Shown here: piece by piece, positions 14,305-23,135 of the stretch | Numbering within the stretch: position 1 is the stretch's first letter | Layout: each line of letters begins with the position of its first letter | NCBI GenBank assembly: GCA_028715725.1 | Contig: JAQURG010000031.1 | Span: forward strand, 1 to 39,376 | DNA: 39,376 nucleotides | Origin: Methylococcales bacterium | GTDB taxonomy: Bacteria > Pseudomonadota > Gammaproteobacteria > Methylococcales > Methylomonadaceae | Direction of reading: 5' to 3' | Made by a program: the position numbers and the translations under genes | The notes under the pieces: generated by a model | Databases searched by the model: none | What the model was told of the DNA's origin: nothing | The model's input: the letters and a program-made list of their open reading frames with translations, nothing else

Positions 14305-17300
14305 TTACATAGTCTCGGTAAAGGGTGATTCTTCTTTCTGGCCTTTGCGGTGATGTTTTTCCGCGATACTGGCAAAGATCACATACAACCCCGGAATAAT
14401 GATGACGCCGAATACCGTGCCGAAAATCATGCCGCCAGCCGCCGCCGACCCTATGGTGTTGTTGCCTATTTCGCCGGCGCCGGAGGCAAACATTAACGGA
14501 ATCAGGCCGGCGATAAAGGCAAACGAGGTCATCAAAATGGGCCGCAGCCGCAGCACCCCGCCTTCGATGGCTGCTTCAAACGGCGATTTGCCTTCTTTAT
14601 GTTTCATGTCGGCGAATTCAATGATCAGGATAGCGTTTTTGCCGAGTATGCCGATCAGCATGATCATGGCGATTTGGGCATAGATATTGTTTTCCAGGCC
14701 CATCATCATTAGAAAAACCAAAGCGCCGAACACGCCAATAGGCAGAGACAGAATCACCGCAAAAGGCAATAAAAAGCTCTCGTATTGCGCCGCAAGCAGC
14801 AAATAGACGAACAACAAACAGATTGCGAAGATAAAAATGGCCTGATTGCCGGCGTTGGCCTGATCGCGCGAGGAACCGGCCCAATCGTAGCCGAAGCCTT
14901 TCGGCAATTTTTCCGCCGCGACTTCCTTGATTGCGGCAAGCGCCTGACCGCTGCTGTAGCCAGGTGCCGGCTGGCCATTGACCATGGCCGAAGTGTACAT
15001 GTTGTAGCGGGTAACCTGTTCCGGACCGTAGACTTTTTCGATACTCAGAAAAGATGAAAAAGACACCATGTGATCGGCGTCGTTTTTGATGTAAAGTTTC
15101 ATCAAATCCTCGGGTTGAGCGCGGTATTCAGGCAGGGCTTGCACCATGACTTTGTACAACTGGCCAAAACGAATGAAGTTGGTAGCATATTCGCTGCCGA
15201 TCAGGGCTTGTAAGGTACTCATGGCATTATCGACCGTCACGCCTTTTTGCGCGGCCTTGTCGCCATCGATATGCAGTAAAAATTGAGGAAAGCTGGCGTT
15301 GAAAGTAGTGAAAGCGTTTACGATTTCAGGCCGCTTGTTCAGTTCTTCGACAAAGGCATCCGCCACTTTCTGCAACCTCCCAAGATTGTCGGCGCCGGTT
15401 TTGTCCAGTAAGCGCATTTCAAAACCGCTGGAATTGCCGTAGCCCGGCACCGGCGGCGGCGTGAAAAATTCAACGCTGGCATCCTTGATATACCGAGTTT
15501 TTTCTTCCAGCTCTTTGATAAGGGCTTTATCGGAAGCTGTTCTCTCTTCCCAGTTTTTCAAACTGATCAGATTCATGCCGTACACGGCCCCCGTGCCTTC
15601 GGAAAGCAAGCTGAACCCAGCCAAACCGGAAACCGACCTGACGCCGTCCAGACTGGAGGCGATGCGCTGCACTTCGTCCGATACTTTTTCGGTTCGTTCC
15701 AGCGTTGCGCCCGAGGGTGTTGTGATATTGGCATATATGGTGCCTTGATCTTCCTCGGGGATAAAACCGGTCGGAACGAATTTGCCTATCAACCCGATGC
15801 CGACAGAAAAGCCCAGCAAGATCGCGAAGGTAATCAGGCTGCGATTTCCAATCAGGCCGATCAGGGATTTATAGCGATCAGACAGTTTGTTGTACCAGCG
15901 ATTGAAGCCGGCAAAGAATTTTTGCAACACCGATTGTTTACCATGCGTGTCGCCATGCAGGTTTTTAAGAAACATGGCGCACAGCGCAGGAGTCAACGTC
16001 AGCGCGGTAATCCCAGAAAGCACGATAGAAATAGCCATGGTCAGCGAAAACTGCCGGTAAAAAACCCCTTCGGGACCTTCCATGAACGATACCGGCAAAA
16101 ACACCGCCGACATGACCAGCGTAATTGCAATAATCGCCCCGCTGATTTCACGCATGGCGTGTTCAGTAGCCCGTTTCGGCCCCATGTGCGAATGCTCCAT
16201 CTTGGCATGCACGGCTTCGACGACGACGATGGCGTTGTCCACGACAATCCCGATCGCCAGCACCAAGGCAAACAGCGTGATCAGGTTCAGCGAAAATCCC
16301 AACAATTGCATGAAGAAAAACGTGCCGACCAGCGACACCGGCACCGCAATGATGGGTATTAGTGTCGAGCGGAAATCCTGTAGAAAGATGAACACGACCA
16401 AGGCTACCAACAGGAAAGCTTCAACCAGAGTTTTAATCACTTCATGGATGGAGGCATCCAAAAATTCAGACACGTCATAACTGACGGTATAGTCCATGCC
16501 CGGTGGAAACGAGTTGGCCTTGATGTTGGCCATGGTTTGCTTGATATTGGCGATCACCACTTTGGCGTTGCTGCCCGGACGCTGCTTCAACAAAATGGCG
16601 GCCGAGGGCTGGCCGTTTTCTTTGGACAGGACGTTGTAATCCTGGGAATCCAGTTCTATCTCCGCCACATCTTTCAACCGCAGAATATCGCCACTTTCTG
16701 AACCGCTGATAACGATGTTTTCATAGCCTTCCTTGGTGTTGTATTTGCCGGTGTACTTCAATACGTATTGCAGAGCCTGCGCTTCCTTACCGGAACTTTC
16801 GCCGATTTTCCCCGGCGCGGCCTCTACGTTTTGCGCCTTTAATTTTTCTATGATCTCGGTCGCCGAGATGTTGTACATCACCAATTTATTGGGTTTCAAC
16901 CACACGCGTATGGCGTATTCCCGTGAGCCCAAAATTTCAGCATAGCCGACTCCTTCAATTCTTTTTAATTCTTTCAGGATGTTAATGTCGGTGAAGTTAA
17001 ACAGAAATTTTTCGTCTACTGTCGGATCCGAACTGAGGATGTTGATGTACAACAGCATACTGTTTTGCACTTTCTCCACGATCACTCCTGCCTTGATCGC
17101 TTCAGCCGGCAGTTCGTCCAATGCTGAAGATACCCGATTTTGCACGTTGACGGCGGCGACTTCGGGATTCGTACCCGGTTTAAAAATGATTTGAATTTCG
17201 CCCGAGCCGTCATTGCCGGAAACCGACGACATATAAGCCATGCCGGGTACGCCGTTGATGACTCTCTCAAGCGGCGTAATGACGGCTTTGACCACTACCT

Positions 17301-17463
17301 CGGCATTAGCGCCGGTATATTTGGTGGTGACGTTGACTTCGGGAGGTGCAATATCGGGAAATTGAGTAATCGGCATCTGGGTTAACGCTAATAAGCCCAT
17401 CAGCGTGATAAGCACCGATATGACGATAGACAGTACCGGGCGATGAATAAATTGAGATGTCAT
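14305..17463 (-). CDS. RND multidrug efflux pump, HAE1 family
   Basis: 1052 residues, the full size for AcrB-type inner-membrane proton/drug antiporters. Opens MTSQFIHRPVLSIVISVLIT. The TM4 relay reads GIVVDNAIVVVEAV: one of the two AcrB aspartates (D407) is kept and the second is Asn. The TM10 lysine is kept in GKNAILIIEFA. Porter-domain landmarks include TKYTGANAEVV, VQNRVSSALDELP, GFIPEEDQGTI and PGYSSGQALAAI. Gene order is MFP-RND-OMF with 14- and 6-bp gaps. It probably exports hydrophobic toxic compounds, under the divergent MarR regulator. Segments such as YTGKYNTKEGYENIVI are like Bacteroidota HAE1 pumps rather than AcrB. Confidence 0.93.
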   Translation of the reverse strand: MTSQFIHRPVLSIVISVLITLMGLLALTQMPITQFPDIAPPEVNVTTKYTGANAEVVVKAVITPLERVINGVPGMAYMSSVSGNDGSGEIQIIFKPGTNPEVAAVNVQNRVSSALDELPAEAIKAGVIVEKVQNSMLLYINILSSDPTVDEKFLFNFTDINILKELKRIEGVGYAEILGSREYAIRVWLKPNKLVMYNISATEIIEKLKAQNVEAAPGKIGESSGKEAQALQYVLKYTGKYNTKEGYENIVISGSESGDILRLKDVAEIELDSQDYNVLSKENGQPSAAILLKQRPGSNAKVVIANIKQTMANIKANSFPPGMDYTVSYDVSEFLDASIHEVIKTLVEAFLLVALVVFIFLQDFRSTLIPIIAVPVSLVGTFFFMQLLGFSLNLITLFALVLAIGIVVDNAIVVVEAVHAKMEHSHMGPKRATEHAMREISGAIIAITLVMSAVFLPVSFMEGPEGVFYRQFSLTMAISIVLSGITALTLTPALCAMFLKNLHGDTHGKQSVLQKFFAGFNRWYNKLSDRYKSLIGLIGNRSLITFAILLGFSVGIGLIGKFVPTGFIPEEDQGTIYANITTPSGATLERTEKVSDEVQRIASSLDGVRSVSGLAGFSLLSEGTGAVYGMNLISLKNWEERTASDKALIKELEEKTRYIKDASVEFFTPPPVPGYGNSSGFEMRLLDKTGADNLGRLQKVADAFVEELNKRPEIVNAFTTFNASFPQFLLHIDGDKAAQKGVTVDNAMSTLQALIGSEYATNFIRFGQLYKVMVQALPEYRAQPEDLMKLYIKNDADHMVSFSSFLSIEKVYGPEQVTRYNMYTSAMVNGQPAPGYSSGQALAAIKEVAAEKLPKGFGYDWAGSSRDQANAGNQAIFIFAICLLFVYLLLAAQYESFLLPFAVILSLPIGVFGALVFLMMMGLENNIYAQIAMIMLIGILGKNAILIIEFADMKHKEGKSPFEAAIEGGVLRLRPILMTSFAFIAGLIPLMFASGAGEIGNNTIGSAAAGGMIFGTVFGVIIIPGLYVIFASIAEKHHRKGQKEESPFTETM

Positions 17464-17477
17464 GATGATTTCCCCGT

Positions 17478-18596
17478 TTATTCTTGGTTGCCGGAAGACA
17501 TGGCGGTAGCCAAATCGACATGAACAGATTCTATTTTTGCACCATCTTTGGCATTCTCAACGCCTTCAAACACGATTTTGTCGTCCTTGGATAAGCCTGA
17601 CTCCACAGCGTAGAAATCCCTGAAGCGCATTTTGGGGATGATATTCCGCTGTTTTAAAATGTTGTCTTCATTGACCACGAATACATATAGCTTGTCTTGA
17701 ATTTCAAATGTCGACTTTTGCGGAATTATCAATGCGTTCTTTAGTGTTTTATCGATAATAATCTTGCCGTTTGCGCCGTGTTTTAAAATGGCATCCGGGT
17801 TCGGAAACCTAGCCCTGAATGCGATATTGCCAGTTTCTCTGTCGAATTCGCTTTCAATGGTTTCTATTTTGCCTTGGTGGGGATAGATCTCGCTGTTGGC
17901 AAGCTTCAGTCTGACGATTTTGGTTTTCTTTTCGGCACTATTTATATAATTGAGATAATCGATTTCCGACAGATTGAAATAAGCAAATATCTCGTGATTG
18001 TCCGAAATAGATGTCAACATATCGCCTTCCTCGACCAAACTGCCCATTTTGTGCGGGATACGGTTGATGACACCGTCGTAAGGCGCTTTGATTTGCGCGA
18101 AGGAAAGATGCAAAGCTACCTGATCCTTATGCGCCTGAGCCTCTTCCACTTTAGCTTTCAAGGCATTGACCTTGGCTTGTAATACATCTAACTCGGGTTT
18201 GGAAACAATATTTTTCTCGACCAAGTGCATGATATTATTTAATTCGACTTCGGACGCCTTCAAATCCGCTAATGTGGCTTTATAATTGGCATTGACTTTT
18301 TGTAATTCTTTTTCAAGCTCCGAAAAAGTCAGTGTAAATAACAACTGGCCTTTTTTGACGGACTGTCCTTCGTCTACATAATTCTTTTCTATAAATCCTT
18401 TGATTTTACTCCGTATCTCAACATATCTGACCGACTGAATCTCGGCGACATATTCGCTGGTATAGCTAGTGTCTTTTACTATTGGGCTTACAACTTCATA
18501 GGTATAGACTTTTTTATCGGCCTCTTTTTTTGGCGTGCAGGATGCTGTGAATAGGCACAATGCAAGAAACAGTATTTGGCTATTTTTCATTTTCAA
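17478..18596 (-). CDS. RND periplasmic adaptor (membrane fusion protein)
   Basis: 372 residues with a lipobox TASC (Cys20) followed by TPKKEADKK. The lipoyl half-motifs are EIRSKIKGFIEKNYVDEGQS and QIKAPYDGVINRI, with an alpha-hairpin between them (KVNANYKATLADLKASEVEL onward). Beta-barrel and membrane-proximal domains follow to LSKDDKIVFEGVENAKDGAK. It bridges pump and channel. The S-C-T-P-K-K lipoprotein start and high lysine content are usual in Bacteroidota. First gene of the efflux operon; a short lipoprotein ORF lies just upstream. Confidence 0.92.
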   Translation of the reverse strand: MKMKNSQILFLALCLFTASCTPKKEADKKVYTYEVVSPIVKDTSYTSEYVAEIQSVRYVEIRSKIKGFIEKNYVDEGQSVKKGQLLFTLTFSELEKELQKVNANYKATLADLKASEVELNNIMHLVEKNIVSKPELDVLQAKVNALKAKVEEAQAHKDQVALHLSFAQIKAPYDGVINRIPHKMGSLVEEGDMLTSISDNHEIFAYFNLSEIDYLNYINSAEKKTKIVRLKLANSEIYPHQGKIETIESEFDRETGNIAFRARFPNPDAILKHGANGKIIIDKTLKNALIIPQKSTFEIQDKLYVFVVNEDNILKQRNIIPKMRFRDFYAVESGLSKDDKIVFEGVENAKDGAKIESVHVDLATAMSSGNQE

Positions 18597-18772
18597 TAAT
18601 TATGCTAATTAATAATTCAGACAAGACTATGCTAAATGCTGCGGGCAAAAGTAGCGTTAAGAGATTGGTTCCATCATCCGATTAATCCTATGCCTGACCA
18701 TCCGCCTCAAATTTGGCGTGGTATTAGGGCTAATATTGCGTATTTCCGGAAAATTAAAGGCGATTTGCTTAT

Positions 18773-18901
18773 TCAAACAGTCTTCGACGAAGATTGATCT
18801 ATAGGCCCTGGTTTGAGTTGTTCGCAAGCGGATGCCAGTAAGACGCCGAATACAAGGCAAACCAAGTAAATAAGTTGTCTGATTTGATTTTTTGAAAACA
18901 T
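18773..18901 (-). CDS. Small putative lipoprotein
   Basis: 42 codons: MFSKNQIRQLIYLVCLVFGV, then a lipobox LLASAC, a mature part EQLKPGPIDQ and stop. Signal, lipobox and a short polar end are all present, on the same strand 177 bases before the adaptor gene. No strong ribosome site is seen (GGAATGACA precedes). It may be an entericidin-like peptide or a chance ORF. Confidence 0.4.
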   Translation of the reverse strand: MFSKNQIRQLIYLVCLVFGVLLASACEQLKPGPIDQSSSKTV

Positions 18902-19232
18902 TGTCATTCCTTGTCTTTACGTTGTTTTGTATTGACTGCTGTCGGAAGAGCACTTTTGAATATTTTTGTAATCCTTGTTCACTGTCTTTCCTGGTTTACG
19001 TGTAATATCTATATATTGCCATCAAATACACACTATATATTTTAATGTCTTTGTGAATCGATTGGGCAACTATATACAAAGAATGATTTGCTCTTAGCAT
19101 TGCCAAAGGCATCATAATAACGGCATAATAATGTTGATGCAAACAATGTTTTTGAAAACATAAATGACCAATTTGAGATGATTGAAATCAGTCAGGCCAC
19201 ATTACCAGTTTGGTTACTAACAATGCCTTTGA
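18902..19232. other. Divergent control region, efflux operon/marR
   Basis: AT-rich, no ORF. Contains the 16-bp palindrome at 19146-19161. A related TTTTTGAAAACATTG occurs at the start of the lipoprotein ORF (about 18891-18904), so two copies of a half-site may serve both promoters. Confidence 0.45.
19146..19161. promoter_or_regulatory. Candidate MarR operator
   Basis: ATGTTTT-TG-AAAACAT, perfect 7-base arms with a 2-base centre, about 90 bases before the MarR start and in the gap shared with the efflux genes. MarR dimers bind palindromes of this size. Assignment is by position only. Confidence 0.45.
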
Positions 19233-19778
19233 ATGAGAATTTTGCTGAATATGGATCGTAACCCAATAGATAATACAGCTTTGGAAACCACTAACGCCGA
19301 AGACTTCAAACAATGGCCGCATGAGGTATTAAAACAATTTCGTCTGATTTTTAAGGCCGTCCAGCAACATTCTCAATTGGTCGAAACGCATTGCGGTGTT
19401 ACCAGCGCCCAGCTGTGGGCGCTTTGGGAATTATCAAAAAATCCCGGATTAAAGGTTACGGAGTTGGCTAAAGCTATGTCGATTCATCATTCCACCTCCA
19501 GTAATATGCTCGATAAGTTGGCCAAGAAAGGATTGATCATGCGAGAGCGCATTAGCCTGGACCAGAGGGTAGTCACAGTGACATTGACTCCGAAAGGTAT
19601 TGAATTACTAAACCAAATGCCATCACCGCCACAGGGTATATTGCAACATGCATTGTTTGACTTGCCGGAGAATACTCTCAAGTCTCTTGCAAAAAATCTT
19701 GAAGTACTTGTCAAAGAGATGAAAATTAAAGATGACGAAGCTGCAATGCAACCCTTTAATCTAACGCTTAAAAAATAA
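19233..19778 (+). CDS. MarR-family transcriptional regulator
   Basis: 181 residues, or 175 from the second ATG at 19251. Winged helix: SAQLWALWELSKNPGLKVTE, LAKAMSIHHSTSSNMLDKL as recognition helix, then KGLIMRERISLDQRVVTVTL as wing, followed by TPKGIELL. The N- and C-terminal helices form the dimer. It is divergent from the RND operon, the usual place for a local repressor released by a pump substrate. Which ATG is used is unclear, as neither has a strong ribosome site. Confidence 0.88.
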   Translation: MRILLNMDRNPIDNTALETTNAEDFKQWPHEVLKQFRLIFKAVQQHSQLVETHCGVTSAQLWALWELSKNPGLKVTELAKAMSIHHSTSSNMLDKLAKKGLIMRERISLDQRVVTVTLTPKGIELLNQMPSPPQGILQHALFDLPENTLKSLAKNLEVLVKEMKIKDDEAAMQPFNLTLKK

Positions 19779-19838
19779 CTTTCCTTCACAAAGAAAAATA
19801 TGAACAATTCAGGATGATCTGAGAGATACAGCAACAGT

Positions 19839-19891
19839 TGTCCGGCGTCAACTATCCCTGCCGGATTGACGACAATTATCTTGGCCGGTTT
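19839..19891 (+). repeat. IS21 left terminal inverted repeat
   Basis: Begins TGTCCGGCGTCAACTATCCC and ends CTTGGCCGGTT. Matches the right end over about 50 positions with scattered differences. The istB stop lies just inside. Confidence 0.75.
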
Positions 19892-19894
19892 TAG

Positions 19895-20521
19895 TTAAAA
19901 AAATGGGTTATTTTTTACGCTCTGTTTTTTTCGATAGCTTTCTCCTTCTATTTCAATAAGGGTGGCATGATGAATAATGCGGTCAATAGCCGCCACGGTC
20001 ATCATGGTGTCTGGAAAGATGTGATCCCACTGGCTGAAAGCTTGATTGGAGGTGATGATTAAGCTACCACTTTCATAACGATGGGCAATGAATTCAAATA
20101 GCACCTGGGTTTCTGCATCGGTTTTTTTAACATAGCCAATATCATCAATCACCCAGACCTGATATTTATCCAATCGCGTCATGGCGGTCATTAAATCCAG
20201 ATCCCGCTTGGCTTGCTGTAAGCTTTGAACCAGTGCCACGGCTGAGGACCATTTGACGCGTATGTTCTGTTCAATTAATTGATAAGCGAAGGCGGCGGCC
20301 ATATGTGATTTACCGACTCCAGAAGGTCCGATGAGCAAAACATTTTCGGCACGGCGTGCCCAATCTGCCTGGTCTTTCAATGCAATGACCTGGTGCTGCA
20401 CACAGATACTAAGTTCTGTCAAGTTCAGGTTGGCGAAGCGTTTACCGGTGGGCAGTTTAGCTTCGCTAGTCCATTTTTGCAATCGCCTGTTCTTGATGGC
20501 GTTGATAAGGTTGTAATGGGC
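19895..20521 (-). pseudogene. istB: IstB ATPase, N-terminally truncated
   Basis: DnaA/DnaC-like helper ATPase of IS21. LLIGPSGVGKSHMAAAFAY is Walker A, VWVIDDIGYVKK is Walker B, then SLIITSNQAFSQWDHIFPD and the end IEGESYRKKQS. The open frame follows the istA stop directly (AHYNLINAIKNRRLQKW) and lacks the usual ~60 N-terminal residues and an ATG; TTG at 20480-20482 is the only nearby start. Probably inactive because the element is deleted. Confidence 0.8.
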
Positions 20522-21153
20522 TCAGAGTACTTCATAAGACTGCGTCAGCTTCTGCTCTTCGACACTGTTATTAAAAGTCGCACTTAAACTGTCGGTGCCA
20601 TGTTCGATGGGACTGCCGCCCGCATGGAACAATGCAGACTGCAAGCCATCGGCCAGCACTGAATAACTTTCTGCGCCTAAAGTGATCTGTACATAGCGCC
20701 AGCCACTATAAGCAAGCCAGAACTGGCACAAAAGATGGATGAATACTTCGCCCTGGATAATGATTTCAGCAGCCAGATGACTGAAGTCGGATAAGCCTTG
20801 CTGTCCAGCGGGTACAGACTGGCGAAAGATGACAGCCTTATCCAGTCCTTGGGTCGCTTTCCAATGTTTGACGCGGCGCTGGAGGGTGCGCAATACACTG
20901 TAGGGAAATTTGCCGGCGTGTTCATCTTCCAGATATTCCCAGAGTGTTAAGCCCATTAGCTGCGCTTCTTACTCTAACAAAGGCACCAATTCCTTTTCCC
21001 AAATAGCCTCAAAAGAATCTTCGCGAGTGCCCAATGGCGTTCTCCGGGAATCGATTACCGTTCACCTTTTTCTATTCTGCGGCCTGATCGCTCAGAAATA
21101 GCAGCACAAGCTGCGGCTGTCTCTTGGCGTTTTCCTTGTTGACGTTTGCTCAT
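20522..21153 (-). pseudogene. istA: IstA transposase remnant
   Basis: ATG at 21151-21153 starts MSKRQQGKRQETAAACAAIS, ending early at GER-stop. In a second frame TREDSFEAIWEKELVPLLE hits TAA, followed by MGLTLWEYLEDEHAGKFP and RTLQRRVKHWKATQGLDK, conserved in IstA, then the DDE core start DFSHLAAEIIIQGEVF to PIEHGTDSLSATFNN. The rest of the core is missing and the frame joins a short tail SVEEQKLTQSYEVL. One frameshift, one nonsense codon and a large deletion. Confidence 0.8.
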
Positions 21154-21242
21154 ATATAAACTCTCTTGATGTTGAGTGATACGTTTTCCAAGCAAGGGTT
21201 GACTCCAAATAAATTAAAATCCACCGCTGTCCTACACATCGG

Positions 21243-21296
21243 TCAACCGGTCAAGATAGTTGTCGTTGAACCGGACAGGGTAATTGTCGCCGAACA
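21243..21296 (-). repeat. IS21 right terminal inverted repeat
   Basis: Complement begins TGTTCGGCGACAATTACCCT and ends CTTGACCGGTTGA. Beyond it lies the truncated membrane-protein gene. Confidence 0.75.
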
Positions 21297-21510
21297 TTTT
21301 CCGGTACTTTGAAACCAAGATAAGTGAGTGAACTAAGCCCCATTAAGGGCAATAAATTTTCACTAAATGAAGGCATCGTTAATCTTTCCAAACCGAGAAC
21401 ACAAAAATTATGCCTAACGTTATAATCCACGCAACAATTTGGAAACGATGCAGCGCGGGACTTCCTGTCCTGTCGCTCAAAATGTCCTGCCAAAAGTGTT
21501 TTGTTTTATC
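21297..21510 (-). pseudogene. C-terminal fragment of a membrane protein gene
   Basis: Minus strand reads FWQDILSDRTGSPALHRFQI, VAWIITLGIIFVFSVW, then after a one-base shift RLTMPSFSENLLPLMGLSSL, TYLGFKVPEN. This two-span pattern (HRFQ, a long helix, MP.F...LL.LMG.S..TY.GFK.PE) recurs at the C terminus of larger bacterial membrane proteins whose function I cannot name. It is cut upstream by the IS701 element and downstream by the IS21 element. Confidence 0.6.
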
Positions 21511-22614
21511 TCAGGACTTACGCAAGTTTCATGCGAAGTGATGGATTTTTGAGCTGTTGGCAGAGCTAATCATCGAGTAAGCCCGGTTTCAATTAATACA
21601 CCGTCCGCCCCGTGGCGCAAGCGAATTGCTTTAGCCGTTCCCAGACCAAAAACGCACAGGCAATATGATGGCGCTGAATTCGGGCGAGCCGCCATTGGCA
21701 GCGTTCCAGACCCGTTACTTGTTTGCCTTCGCGGTGCAGTTGCTTGATTTCCCAGCGCTAGCCGCACGCGTGTTGTGCCGCCGTCGGGGTGAGCTGAGTA
21801 CGGTCGTTCGTTACGACCCAAGCCGTGCGGTGAGTAGACACCTCGACCCGGAACCGCTGCACCTTGTGGTTTTTGGCAAAGCCTTTGATCTTAATGCGTT
21901 TACCGTGTCCCTGTTCAGCCCGGCTCCATAGCACCCTGTCGACGCGTTGATAAGGCCGCGCGCTGCCGGAATCATCCACGTGGCGGTTCGCCTTCAGGGG
22001 GCAATAATAGACCTTCTGTAACGACTCGATAAACAGCATCAGGTCTTTCGTGGCGTACCCGGTATCCATCAGCAAACGTGCAACGGCAAACGCTTGGGGC
22101 AGACCGCATTGCTGAGCCTGTCATGGACATGACCGCGCCTGGCTTTGCCGTCGCCGTCGGGCTCGTAGAGCCGGTAGTCGATCAACCGGAACTGATCCCG
22201 TTCCGGATTCACCTAGACGCAGGTCACGACGCCGAGCCCTGGCATCAAACCCTGAGCATTGCCGCGGTATGGGCGGCGCACGAGCGCGATTGGCCAGGAG
22301 AAATCCTTATCCGGCACGGAGTCATCGAAGGGCAGGTAAGCGCTCGGCGTGGTGACGATCTCGTCTCGGACGTTGTCCCGCATCAGCCGCGCCGTTATCC
22401 GCTCACGCCGCAGGTAGCGGTTGATGGCGTCATGGCTGAAAGTGTGATCGTGATCGGCAAAATAGGTCAACGTGTAATTGATCCGGCTGACCGGCAGAAA
22501 GTGGCAATAATCAAGACAGGTCATAGAAGGTTTTAATCGCTATTTTTAACCGCTTTGTCAATAATCGGTAAAGCCCGTGCCCTAAGCCATACGATGTTTA
22601 TGCGTAAGTCCTGA
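21511..22614 (-). mobile_element. IS701-type element, inactive
   Basis: Perfect 14-bp terminal inverted repeats TCAGGACTTACGCA (21511-21524) and TGCGTAAGTCCTGA (22601-22614) enclose a broken DDE transposase. Size of 1.1 kb fits a complete copy. No convincing target duplication. Confidence 0.78.
21593..22524 (-). pseudogene. IS701-type DDE transposase, 2 stops + 1 frameshift
   Basis: MTCLDYCHFLPVSRINYTL, then HTFSHDAINRYLRRERITAR, YLPFDDSVPDKDFSWPIALV and GVVTCV. A TAG stands where Tyr is expected before VNPERDQFRLIDYRLYEPDG. A one-base shift near 22075-22090 leads to LLMDTGYATKDLMLFIESL and YCPLKANRHVDDSG. A second TAG follows QHACG before RWEIKQLHREGKQVTGLERC. The final stop at 21593-21595 fits full length. 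The DDE scaffold (DD in LPFDDSV, D in LMDTGY, E in RWEIKQLHRE) is still visible. Both nonsense changes are amber codons, and the element has no helper gene. Immobile unless rescued by another copy. Confidence 0.82.
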
Positions 22615-23135
22615 TTATTTGTAAATATTGTGGCAATACCATTTAAGTAATACATCGGCCTCCATTGATCCTCAGGCTGTAAGGCAATATCGGCATAAGA
22701 GACATTTCCAAATATAAAAGTTTCAATAATACCGCTGAAGATTTAATTGTTCCATTACCATTTTCTTAAAACTGAATAATAGAAACGGAATTTTATTCTC
22801 GTGTTTAAGAACTAAAGCCGTATTGATTTGTCACCAGTACATTGTATTGAAGTTGATGGAACTTGGATGATCGATAAGTATTTTCATAGATAGAACGCTC
22901 CTTTTGCCTAAAGGATTGAATTTAAATCACGAGAAACACCAGCCGTTACAGTTGATTTATTTACGTCAAATTATCCTGTATCTACCGGCATAACTAAGCG
23001 GCATTTCTGCTGTTCTTGGGTTATACTTCGCCCAATACTCACTAACTAATACAATTAAACCGTCAGCTAAACTTTATCAATGAGGTTAAAAATGCCAGGC
23101 TTGAATATAAAAGCATTGACCCTCGGACATTAACT
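22615..23135. other. Intergenic region with a broken small ORF
   Basis: Mostly without coding signal. On the minus strand an AAAGGAGCG site precedes ATG at 22885-22887 opening MKILIDHPSSINFNTMYW and a TGA (22831-22833). Reading on in frame gives QINTALVLKHENKIPFLL and stops at 22724-22726. This may be a ~54-residue gene with one nonsense codon; family unknown. Confidence 0.35.

Larger units (their letters stand above)
19839..21296 (-). mobile_element. IS21-family element, internally deleted
   Basis: istA and istB remnants enclosed by imperfect terminal inverted repeats of about 50 bp: left 19839-19891 (TGTCCGGCG ... ACGACAATTATCTTG), right 21243-21296, read inward TGTTCGGCG ... ACGACAACTATCTTG. 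Ends are TG...CA and each end repeats an ACAA-TATC type unit, as in IS21. Length is about 1.46 kb against 2-2.6 kb for whole members, so about 1 kb is lost. No target duplication is evident. Confidence 0.8.

Noticed and set aside
15745-16362. Plus-strand 205-residue ORF inside the RND gene
   Set aside because: Shadow of the RND coding frame; very charged, low-complexity translation rich in Gln, Arg and His.
18657-18953. 98-residue minus-strand ORF upstream of the efflux adaptor
   Set aside because: No domain or sensible composition; a lipoprotein ORF in a different frame (18773-18901) fits better.
19834-21301. Target-site duplication of the IS21 element
   Set aside because: Flanks (ACAGT on the left, TTTTC on the right) do not match.
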